Shown here: positions 49,693 through 63,200 of the stretch, one piece after another
Layout: every line of letters starts with the position of its first letter
Numbering within the stretch: the stretch's first letter is position 1
Source: Brienomyrus brachyistius
Lineage: Eukaryota; Chordata; Actinopteri; Osteoglossiformes; Mormyridae
Direction: 5' to 3'
Assembly (NCBI RefSeq): GCF_023856365.1
Contig: NW_026042400.1
Span: 186,001 to 250,000 of the forward strand
Length of the DNA: 64,000 nt
Program-made: the position numbers and the translations under genes
Notes under the pieces: model-generated
Databases searched by the model: none
Seen by the model: only the letters and a program-made list of their open reading frames with translations
Told to the model about the DNA's origin: nothing

Positions 49693-52600
49693 CATTGCAT
49701 ATTAACATAACATATTAGCATATTTGCATATTAGCATATTAGCATAGCGTGTTAGCATATTAGCGTATTAGCATATTAGCATATTAGCATAGCATATTAG
49801 CATATTAGCATATTAGCATATTAGTATAGCGTGTTAGCATATTAGCGTATTAGCATATTAGCATATTAGCATATTAGCATATTAGCATAGCATATTTGCA
49901 TATTAGCATATTAGCATATTTGCATATTAGCATATTAGCATATTTGCATATTAGCATAGCGTGTTAGCATATTAGCGTATTAGCATATTAGCATATTAGC
50001 ATATTAGCATAGCGTGTTAGCATTTTAGCGTATTAGAATATTAGCATATTAGCATAGCATATTAGCATATTAGCATATTAGCATATTAGCACATTAGCAT
50101 AGCGTGTTAGCATATTAGCGTATTAGCATATTAGTATATTAGCATAGCATATTAGCATATTAGCATATTAGCATATTAGCATATTAGCATAGCGTGTTAG
50201 CATATTAGCGTATTAGCATATTAGCATATTAGCATATTAGCATATTAGCATAGCATATTAGCATATTAGCATATTAGCATATTAGCATATTAGCATAGCG
50301 TGTTAGCATATTAGCGTATTAGCATATTAGCATATTAGCATAGCATATTAGCATATTAGCATATTAGCGTATTAGTATATTAGCATATTAGCATATTAGC
50401 ATATTAGCATATTAGCATATTAGTATTGCGTGTTAGCATATTAGCGTATTAGCATATTAGCATATTAGCATATTAGCATGTTAGCATATTAGCATATTAG
50501 CATAGCATATTAGCATATTAGCATATTAGCATATTAGTATAGCGTGTTAGTGTATTAGCATATTAGCATATTAGCATAGCATATTAGCATAGCATATTAG
50601 CATATTAGCATAGCATATTAGCATATTAGCATATTAGCATAGCATATTAGCATATTAGCATATTAGCATATTAGCATATTAACATAGCATATTAGCATAT
50701 TAGCATATTAGCATATTAGCATATTAGCATAGCATATTAGCATATTAGCATATTAGCATATTAGAATATTAGCATAGCGTGTTAGCGTATTAGCATATTA
50801 GCATAGCGTGTTAGTGTATTAGCATATTAGCATATTAGCATAGCATATTAGCATATTAGCATATTAGCATATTAGCATAGCATATTAGCATATTAGCATA
50901 TTAGCATATTAGCATATTAGCATAGCGTGTTAGTGTATTAGCATATTAGCATATTAGCATAGCATATTAGCATATTAGCATAGCGTGTTAGCATATTAGC
51001 ATATTAGCATATAAGCATATTAGCATAGCGTGAGCATATTAGCATATTAGCATATTAGCATATTAGCATATTAGCATATTAGCATAGCGTGTTATAGCGG
51101 ATTAGCATATTAGCATATTAGCATAGCATATTAGCATATTAGCATATTAGTATATTAGCATAGCATATTAGCATATTAGCATAGCGTGTTAGCATATTAG
51201 CATATTAGCATATAAGCATATTAGCATAGCGTGAGCATATTAGCATATTAGCATATTAGCATATTAGCATATTAGCATAGCATATTAGCAAATTAGCATA
51301 TTAGCATATTAGCATATTAGCATATTAGCATAGCGTGTTAGCATATTAGCGTATTAGCATATTAGCGTATTAGCATATTAGTATATTAGCATAGCATATT
51401 AGCATATTAGCATATTAGCATATTAGCATAGCGTGTTAGCATATTAGCGTATTAGCATATTAGCATATTAGCATAGCATATTAGCATATTAGCATAGTAT
51501 ATTAGCATATTACCGTATTAGCATATTAGCGTATTAGCATATTAGTATATTAGCATAGCATATTAGCATATTAGCATATTAGCATATTAGCATAGCGTGT
51601 TAGCATATTAGCGTATTAGCATATTAGCATATTAGCATATTAGCATAGCATATTAGCATATTAGCATAGCATATTAGCATATTACCGTATTAGCATATTA
51701 GCATATTAGCATAACGTGTTAGCATATTAGCGTATTAGCATATTAGCATATTAGCTTAGCATATTAGCATATTAGCATATTAGCATATTAGCATATTAGC
51801 ATATTAGCATATTAGCATAGCGTGTTAGCATATTAGCGTATTAGCATATTAGCATATTAGCATAGCATATTAGCATATTAGCATATTAGCATATTAGCAT
51901 ATTAGCATAGCGTGTTAGCATATTAGCGTATTAGCATATTAGCATATTAGCATAGCATATTAGCATATTAACATATTAATATATTAATATATTAGCATAT
52001 TAGCATATTAGCATATTAGCATATTAGCATATTAGCATTGCGTGTTAGCATATTAGCGTATTAGCATATTAGCATATTAGCATATTAGCATAGCATATTA
52101 GCATATTAACATATTAGCATATTAGCATATTAGCATATTAGCATAGCGTGTTAGCATATTAGCGTATTAGCATATTAGCATGTTAGCATAGCATATTAGC
52201 ATATTAGCATATTAGCATAGCGTGTTAGCATATTAGCGTATTAGCATATTAGCATATTAGCATATTAGCATATTTGCATATTAGCATAGCGTGTTAGCAT
52301 ATTAGCGTATTAGCATATTAGCATATTAGCATATTAGCATAGCGTGTTAGCATATTAGCGTATTAGCATATTAGCATAGCATATTAGCATATTAGCATAT
52401 TAGCATATTAGCATAGCGTGTTAGCATATTAGCATATTAGCATAGCATATTAGCATAGTGTGTTAGCATATTAGCATATTAGCATATTAGCATAAAATAT
52501 TAGCATATTAACATATTAGCATATTAACATATTAGCATATTAGCATAGCGTGTTAGCATATTAGCGTATTAGCATATTAGCATATTAGCATATTAGCATT

Positions 52601-54493
52601 GCGTGTTAGCATATTAGCGTATTAGCATATTAGCATATTAGCATATTAGCATAGCATATTAGCATATTAACATAGCATATTAGCATATTAGCATATTAGC
52701 ATAGCGTGTTAGCATATTAGCGTATTAGCATATTAGCATGTTAGCATAGCATATTAGCATATTAGCATATTAGCATAGCGTGTTAGCATATTAGCGTATT
52801 AGCATATTAGCATATTAGCATATTAGCATATTTGCATATTAGCATAGCGTGTTAGCATATTAGCGTATTAGCATATTAGCATATTAGCATATTAGCATAG
52901 CGTGTTAGCATATTAGCGTATTAGCATATTAGCATATTAGCATAGCATATTAGCATATTAGCATATTAGCATATTAGCATATTAGCATAGCGTGTTAGCA
53001 TATTAGCATATTAGCATATTAGCATATTAGCATATTAGCATAGCATATTAGCATATTAGCATAATTAGCATAGCGTGTTAGCATATTAGCATATTAGCAT
53101 ATTAGCATAGCATATTAGCATAGTGTGTTAGCATATTAGCATATTAGCATATTAGCATAAAATATTAGCATATTAACATATTAGCATATTAACATATTAG
53201 CATATTAGCATAGTGTGTTAGCATATTAGCGTATTAGCATATTAGCATATTAGCATGTTAGCATAGCATATTAGCATATTAGCATATTAGCATAGCGTGT
53301 TAGCATATTAGCGTATTAGCATATTAGCATATTAGCATATTAGCATATTAGCATATTTGCATATTAGCATAGCGTGTTAGCATATTAGCGTATTAGCATA
53401 TTAGCATATTAGCATATTAGCATAGCGTGTTAGCATATTAGCGTATTAGCATATTAGCATATTAGCATAGCATATTAGCATATTAGCATATTAGCATATT
53501 AGCATAGCGTGTTAGCATATTAGCATATTAGCATATTAGCATATTAGCATATTAGCATAGCATATTAGCATATTAGCATATTAGCATAGCGTGTTAGCAT
53601 ATTAGCATATTAGCATATTAGCATAGCATATTAGCATATTAGCATATTAGCATAGCGTGTTAGCATATTAGCGTATTCGCATATTAGCATATTAGCATAT
53701 TAGCATAGCATATTAGCATATTAGCATATTAGCATATTAGCATATTAGCATATTAGCATATTAGCATATTAATATATTAATATATTAGCATATTAGCATA
53801 TTAGCATATTAGCATAGCGTGTTAGCATATTAGCAATTAGCATATTAGCATATTAGCATAGCATATTAGCATATTAGCATATTAGCATATTAGCATATTA
53901 GCATATTAGCATAGCGTGTTAGCATATTAGCATATTAGTATATTAGGATATTAGCATATTAGGATAGCATATTAGCATATTAGCATATTAATATATTAGC
54001 ATATTAGCATAGCGTGTTAGCATATTAGCGTATTAGCATATTAGCATAGCATATTAGCATATTAGCATATTAGCATATTAGCATAGCATATTAGCATATT
54101 AGCATATTAGCATATTAGCATAGCGTGTTAGCATATTAGCATATTAGCATATTAGCATATTAGCATATTAGCATAGCATACTAGCATATTAGCATATTAG
54201 TATATTAGCATATTAGCATATTAGCATAGCATATTAGCATATTAGCATATTAGCATAGCGTGTTAGCATATTAACGTATTAGCATATTAGCATATTAGCA
54301 TATTAGCATAGCATATTAGCATAGCATATTAGCATAGCATATTAGCATATTAGCATATTAGCATATTAGCATAGCGTGTTAGCATATTAGCGTATTCGCA
54401 TAGTATATTAGCATAGCATATTAGCATATTAGCATATTAGCATATTAGCATTGCGTGTTAGCATATTAGCGTATTAGCAAATTAGCATATTAT
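49693..54493. repeat. satellite super-unit 4 (about 4.8 kb, contracted)
   Basis: ATTATCAT step 4801, CATTTTAGCG step 4817, ATAGCGG step 4825. Only two ATAAAATATT marks (52494, 53159) are present, so the shortening comes mainly from lost 0.6-kb blocks. Confidence 0.8.
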
Positions 54494-57400
54494 CATAGCA
54501 TATTAACATAACATATTAGCATATTTGCATATTAGCATATTAGCATAGCGTGTTAGCATATTAGCGTATTAGCATATTAGCATATTAGCATAGCATATTA
54601 GCATATTAGCATATTAGCATATTAGTATAGCGTGTTAGCATATTAGCGTATTAGCATATTAGCATATTAGCATATTAGCATATTAGCATATTAGCATAGC
54701 ATATTTGCATATTAGCATATTAGCATATTTGCATATTAGCATATTAGCATATTTGCATATTAGCATAGCGTGTTAGCATATTAGCGTATTAGCATATTAG
54801 CATATTAGCATATTAGCATATTAGCATAGCGTGTTAGCATTTTAGCGTATTAGAATATTAGCATATTAGCATAGCATATTAGCATATTAGCATATTAGCA
54901 TATTAGCACATTAGCATAGCGTGTTAGCATATTAGCGTATTAGCATATTAGTATATTAGCATAGCATATTAGCATATTAGCATATTAGCATATTAGCATA
55001 TTAGCATAGCGTGTTAGCATATTAGCGTATTAGCATATTAGCATATTAGCATATTAGCATATTAGCATAGCATATTAGCATATTAGCATATTAGCATATT
55101 AGCATATTAGCATAGCGTGTTAGCATATTAGCGTATTAGCATATTAGCATATTAGCATAGCATATTAGCATATTAGCATATTAGCGTATTAGTATATTAG
55201 CATATTAGCATATTAGCATATTAGCATATTAGCATATTAGTATTGCGTGTTAGCATATTAGCGTATTAGCATATTAGCATATTAGCATATTAGCATGTTA
55301 GCATATTAGCATATTAGCATAGCATATTAGCATATTAGCATATTAGCATATTAGTATAGCGTGTTAGTGTATTAGCATATTAGCATATTAGCATAGCATA
55401 TTAGCATAGCATATTAGCATATTAGCATAGCATATTAGCATATTAGCATATTAGCATAGCATATTAGCATATTAGCATATTAGCATATTAGCATATTAAC
55501 ATAGCATATTAGCATATTAGCATATTAGCATATTAGCATATTAGCATAGCATATTAGCATATTAGCATATTAGCATATTAGCATATTAGAATATTAGCAT
55601 AGCGTGTTAGCGTATTAGCATATTAGCATAGCGTGTTAGTGTATTAGCATATTAGCATATTAGCATAGCATATTAGCATATTAGCATATTAGCATATTAG
55701 CATAGCATATTAGCATATTAGCATATTAGCATATTAGCATATTAGCATAGCGTGTTAGTGTATTAGCATATTAGCATATTAGCATAGCATATTAGCATAT
55801 TAGCATAGCGTGTTAGCATATTAGCATATTAGCATATAAGCATATTAGCATAGCGTGAGCATATTAGCATATTAGCATATTAGCATATTAGCATATTAGC
55901 ATATTAGCATAGCGTGTTATAGCGGATTAGCATATTAGCATATTAGCATAGCATATTAGCATATTAGCATATTAGTATATTAGCATAGCATATTAGCATA
56001 TTAGCATAGCGTGTTAGCATATTAGCATATTAGCATATAAGCATATTAGCATAGCGTGAGCATATTAGCATATTAGCATATTAGCATATTAGCATATTAG
56101 CATAGCATATTAGCAAATTAGCATATTAGCATATTAGCATATTAGCATATTAGCATAGCGTGTTAGCATATTAGCGTATTAGCATATTAGCGTATTAGCA
56201 TATTAGTATATTAGCATAGCATATTAGCATATTAGCATATTAGCATATTAGCATAGCGTGTTAGCATATTAGCGTATTAGCATATTAGCATATTAGCATA
56301 GCATATTAGCATATTAGCATAGTATATTAGCATATTACCGTATTAGCATATTAGCGTATTAGCATATTAGTATATTAGCATAGCATATTAGCATATTAGC
56401 ATATTAGCATATTAGCATAGCGTGTTAGCATATTAGCGTATTAGCATATTAGCATATTAGCATATTAGCATAGCATATTAGCATATTAGCATAGCATATT
56501 AGCATATTACCGTATTAGCATATTAGCATATTAGCATAACGTGTTAGCATATTAGCGTATTAGCATATTAGCATATTAGCTTAGCATATTAGCATATTAG
56601 CATATTAGCATATTAGCATATTAGCATATTAGCATATTAGCATATTAGCATAGCGTGTTAGCATATTAGCGTATTAGCATATTAGCATATTAGCATAGCA
56701 TATTAGCATATTAGCATATTAGCATATTAGCATATTAGCATAGCGTGTTAGCATATTAGCGTATTAGCATATTAGCATATTAGCATAGCATATTAGCATA
56801 TTAACATATTAATATATTAATATATTAGCATATTAGCATATTAGCATATTAGCATAGCGTGTTAGCATATTAGCAATTAGCATATTAGCATATTAGCATA
56901 GCATATTAGCATATTAGCATATTAGCATATTAGCATAGCGTGTTAGCATATTAGCATATTAGTATATTAGGATATTAGCATATTAGGATATTAGCATATT
57001 AGCATATTAGCATATTAGCATAGCATATTAGCATAGCGTGTTAGCATATTAGTGTATTAGCATATTAGCATATTAGCATAGCATATTAGCATATTAGCAT
57101 ATTAGCATATTAGCATATTAGCATATTAGCATAGCGTGTTAGCATATTAGCATAGCATAGCATATTAGCATAGCATATTAGCATATTAGCATATTAGCAT
57201 ATTAGCATATTAGCATATTAGCATAGCGTGTTAGCATATTAGCGTATTAGCATATTAGCATAGCATATCAGCATATTAGCATATTAGCATATTAGCATAT
57301 TAGCATATTAGCATATTAGCATATTAGCATAGCATATTAGCATATTAGCATATTAGCATATTAGCATATTAGCATAGCGTGTTAGCATATTAGCATATTA

Positions 57401-60287
57401 GCATATTAGCATAGCATATTAGCATAGTGTGTTAGCATATTAGCATATTAGCATATTAGCATAAAATATTAGCATATTAACATATTAGCATATTAACATA
57501 TTAGCATATTAGCATAGCGTGTTAGCATATTAGCGTATTAGCATATTAGCATATTAGCATATTAGCATTGCGTGTTAGCATATTAGCGTATTAGCATATT
57601 AGCATATTAGCATATTAGCATAGCATATTAGCATATTAACATATTAGCATATTAGCATAGCATATTAGCATAGCGTGTTAGCATATTAGCGTATTAGCAT
57701 ATTAGCATGTTAGCATAGCATATTAGCATATTAGCATATTAGCATAGCGTGTTAGCATATTAGCGTATTAGCATATTAGCATATTAGCATATTAGCATAT
57801 TTGCATATTAGCATAGCGTGTTAGCATATTAGCGTATTAGCATATTAGCATATTAGCATATTAGCATAGCGTGTTAGCATATTAGCGTATTAGCATATTA
57901 GCATATTAGCATAGCATATTAGCATATTAGCATATTAGCATATTAGCATAGCGTGTTAGCATATTAGCATATTAGCATATTAGCATATTAGCATAGCATA
58001 TTAGCATATTAGCATATTAGCATAGCGTGTTAGCATATTAGCATATTAGCATATTAGCATATTAGCATAGCATATTAGCATAGTGTGTTAGCATATTAGC
58101 ATATTAGCATATTAGCATAAAATATTAGCATATTAACATATTAGCATATTAACATAGTAGCATATTAGCATAGCGTGTTAGCATATTAGCGTATTAGCAT
58201 ATTAGCATATTAGCATATTAGCATTGCGTGTTAGCATATTAGCGTATTAGCATATTAGCATATTAGCATATTAGCATAGCATATTAGCATATTAGCGTAT
58301 TAGCATATTAGCATATTAGCATATTAGCATAGCATATTAGCATATTAACATATTAGCATATTAGCATATTAGCATATTAGCATAGCGTGTTAGCATATTA
58401 GCGTATTAGCATATTAGCATGTTAGCATAGCATATTAACATATTAGCATATTAGCATAGCGTGTTAGCATATTAGCGTATTAGCATATTAGCATATTAGC
58501 ATATTAGCATATTTGCATATTAGCATAGCGTGTTAGCATATTAGCGTATTAGCATATTAGCATATTAGCATATTAGCATAGCGTGTTAGCATATTAGCGT
58601 ATTAGCATATTAGCATAGCATATTAGCATATTAGCATATTAGCATATTAGCATATTAGCATATTAGCATAGCGTGTTAGCATATTAGCGTATTAGCATAT
58701 TAGCATATTAGCATAGCATATTAGCATAGTGTGTTAGCATATTAGCATATTAGCATATTAGCATAGCATATTAGCATAGTGTGTTAGCATATTAGCATAT
58801 TAGCATATTAGCATAAAATATTAGCATATTAGCATATTAGCATATTAACATATTAGCATATTAGCATAGCGTGTTAGCATATTAGCGTATTAGCATATTA
58901 GCATATTAGCATATTAGCATTGCGTGTTAGCATATTAGCGTATTAGCATATTAGCATATTAGCATATTAGCATAGCATATTAGCATATTAACATATTAGC
59001 ATATTAGCATATTAGCATATTAGCATAGCGTGTTAGCATATTAGCGTATTAGCATATTAGCATGTTAGCATAGCATATTAGCATATTAGCATATTAGCAT
59101 ATTAGCATAGCGTGTTAGCATATTAGCGTATTAGCATATTAGCATATTAGCATATTAGCATATTAGCATAGCGTGTTAGCATATTAGCGTATCAGCATAT
59201 TAGCATATTAGCATAGCATATTAGCATATTAGCATATTAGCATATTAGCATATTAGCGTAGCGTGTTAGTATATTAGCGTGTTAGCATATTAGCATATTA
59301 GCATATTAGCATATTAGCATATTAGCATAGCGTGTTAACATAGCGGATTAGCATATTAGCATATTAGCATAGCATATTAGCATAGCGTGTTAGCATATTA
59401 GCGTATTAGCATATTAGCATATTAGCATATTAGCATAGCATATTAGCATATTAGCATATTAGCATAGCGTGTTAGCATATTAGCGTATTCGCATATTAGC
59501 ATATTAGCATATTAGCATAGCATATTAGCATATTAGCATATTAGCATATTAGCATATTAGCATATTAATATATTAATATATTAGCAAATTAGCATATTAG
59601 CATAGCGTGTTAGCATATTAGCAATTAGCATATTAGCATATTAGCATAGCATATTAGCATATTAGCATATTAGCATATTAGCATATTAGCATATTAGCAT
59701 ATTAGCATAGCGTGTTAGCATATTAGCATATTAGTATATTAGGATATTAGCATATTAGGATAGCATATTAGCATATTAGCATATTAATATATTAGCATAT
59801 TAGCATAGCGTGTTAGCATATTAGCGTATTAGCATATTAGCATAGCATATTAGCATATTAGCATATTAGCATATTAGCATATTAGCATAGCATATTAGCA
59901 TATTAGCATATTAGCATATTAGCATAGCGTGTTAGCATATTAGCATATTAGCATATTAGCATATTAGCATATTAGCATATTAGCATAGCATACTAGCATA
60001 TTAGCATATTAGTATATTAGCATATTAGCATATTAGCATAGCATATTAGCATATTAGCATATTAGCATAGCGTGTTAGCATATTAACGTATTAGCATATT
60101 AGCATATTAGCATATTAGCATAGCATATTAGCATATTAGCATATTAGCATATTAGCATATTAGCATAGCGTGTTAGCATATTAGCGTATTCGCATAGTAT
60201 ATTAGCATAGCATATTAGCATATTAGCATATTAGCATATTAGCATTGCGTGTTAGCATATTAGCGTATTAGCAAATTAGCATATTAT
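54494..60287. repeat. satellite super-unit 5 (about 5.8 kb)
   Basis: ATTATCAT and CATTTTAGCG both step 5794 to the next unit and ATAGCGG 5770. Three ATAAAATATT marks (57463, 58119, 58815). A sixth unit starts at 60288 and runs off the window. Confidence 0.8.
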
Positions 60288-63200
60288 CATAGCATATTAA
60301 CATAACATATTAGCATATTTGCATATTAGCATATTAGCATAGCGTGTTAGCATATTAGCATATTAGCGTATTAGCATATTAGCATATTAGCATAGCATAT
60401 TAGCATATTAGCATATTAGCATATTAGTATAGCGTGTTAGCATATTAGCGTATTAGCATATTAGCATATTAGCATATTAGCATATTAGCATAGCATATTT
60501 GCATATTAGCATATTAGCATATTAGCATATTTGCATATTAGCATATTAGCATATTTGCATATTAGCATAGCGTTTTAGCATATTAGCGTATTAGCATATT
60601 AGCATATTAGCATATTAGCATAGCGTGTTAGCATTTTAGCGTATTAGAATATTAGCATATTAGCATAGCATATTAGCATATTAGCATATTAGCATATTAG
60701 CACATTAGCATAGCGTGTTAGCATATTAGCGTATTAGCATATTAGTATATTAGCATAGCATATTAGCATATTAGCATATTAGCATATTAGCATATTAGCA
60801 TAGCGTGTTAGCATATTAGCGTATTAGCATATTAGCATATTAGCATATTAGCATAGCATATTAGCATATTAGCATATTAGCATATTAGCATATTAGCATA
60901 GCGTGTTAGCATATTAGCGTATTAGCATATTAGCATATTAGCATAGCATATTAGCATATTAGCATATTAGCGTATTAGTATATTAGCATATTAGCATATT
61001 AGCATATTAGCATATTAGTATTGCGTGTTAGCATATTAGCGTATTAGCATATTAGCATATTAGCATATTAGCATGTTAGCATATTAGCATATTAGCATAG
61101 CATATTAGCATATTAGCATATTAGCATATTAGTATAGCGTGTTAGTGTATTAGCATATTAGCATATTAGCATAGCATATTAGCATAGCATATTAGCATAT
61201 TAGCATAGCATATTAGCATATTAGCATATTAGCATAGCATATTAGCATATTAGCATATTAGCATATTAGCATATTAACATAGCATATTAGCATATTAGCA
61301 TATTAGCATATTAGCATATTAGCATAGCATATTAGCATATTAGCATATTAGCATATTAGCATATTAGAATATTAGCATAGCGTGTTAGTGTATTAGCATA
61401 TTAGCATAGCGTGTTAGTGTATTAGCATATTAGCATATTAGCATAGCATATTAGCATATTAGCATATTAGCATATTAGCATAGCATATTAGCATATTAGC
61501 ATATTAGCATATTAGCATAGCGTGTTAGTGTATTAGCATATTAGCATATTAGCATAGCATATTAGCATATTAGCATAGCGTGTTAGCATATTAGCATATT
61601 AGCATATAAGCATATTAGCATAGCGTGAGCATATTAGCATATTAGCATATTAGCATATTAGCATATTAGCATATTAGCATAGCGTGTTATAGCGGATTAG
61701 CATATTAGCATATTAGCATAGCATATTAGCATATTAGCATATTAGTATATTAGCATAGCATATTAGCATATTAGCATAGCGTGTTAGCATATTAGCATAT
61801 TAGCATATAAGCATATTAGCATAGCGTGAGCATATTAGCATATTAGCATATTAGCATATTAGCATATTAGCATAGCATATTAGCAAATTAGCATATTAGC
61901 ATATTAGCATATTAGCATATTAGCATAGCGTGTTAGCATATTAGCGTATTAGCATATTAGCGTATTAGCATATTAGTATATTAGCATAGCATATTAGCAT
62001 ATTAGCATATTAGCATATTAGCATAGCGTGTTAGCATATTAGCGTATTAGCATATTAGCATATTAGCATAGCATATTAGCATATTAGCATAGTATATTAG
62101 CATATTACCGTATTAGCATATTAGCGTATTAGCATATTAGTATATTAGCATAGCATATTAGCATATTAGCATATTAGCATATTAGCATAGCGTGTTAGCA
62201 TATTAGCGTATTAGCATATTAGCATATTAGCATATTAGCATAGCATATTAGCATATTAGCATAGCATATTAGCATATTACCGTATTAGCATATTAGCATA
62301 TTAGCATAACGTGTTAGCATATTAGCGTATTAGCATATTAGCATATTAGCATAGCATATTAGCATATTAGCATATTAGCATATTAGCATATTAGCATAGC
62401 GTGTTAGCATATTAGCATATTAGCATATTAGCATATTAGCATATTAGCATAGCATATTAGCATATTAGCATATTAGCATATTAGCATATTAGCATAGCGT
62501 GTTAGCATATTAGCGTATTAGCATATTAGCATATTAGCATAGCATATTAGCATATTAACATATTAATATATTAATATATTAGCATATTAGCATATTAGCA
62601 TATTAGCATAGCGTGTTAGCATATTAGCAATTAGCATATTAGCATATTAGCATAGCATATTAGCATATTAGCAAATTAGCATATTAGCATAGCGTGTTAG
62701 CATATTAGCATATTAGTATATTAGGATATTAGCATATTAGGATATTAGCATATTAGGATATTAGCATATTAGCATATTAGCATATTAGCATAGCATATTA
62801 GCATAGCGTGTTAGCATATTAGTGTATTAGCATATTAGCATATTAGCATAGCATATTAGCATATTAGCATATTAGCATATTAGCATATTAGCATATTAGC
62901 ATATTAGCATAGTGTGTTAGCATATTAGCATAGCATAGCATATTAGCATAGCATATTAGCATATTAGCATATTAGCATATTAGCATATTAGCATATTAGC
63001 ATATTAGCATATTAGCATATTAGTATATTAGCATAGCGTGTTAGCATATTAGGGTATTAGCATATTAGCATAGCATATCAGCATATTAGCATATTAGCAT
63101 ATTAGCATATTAGCATATTAGCATATTAGCATAGCATATTAGCATATTAGCATATTAGCATATTAGCATAGCGTGTTAGCATATTAGCATATTAGCATAT

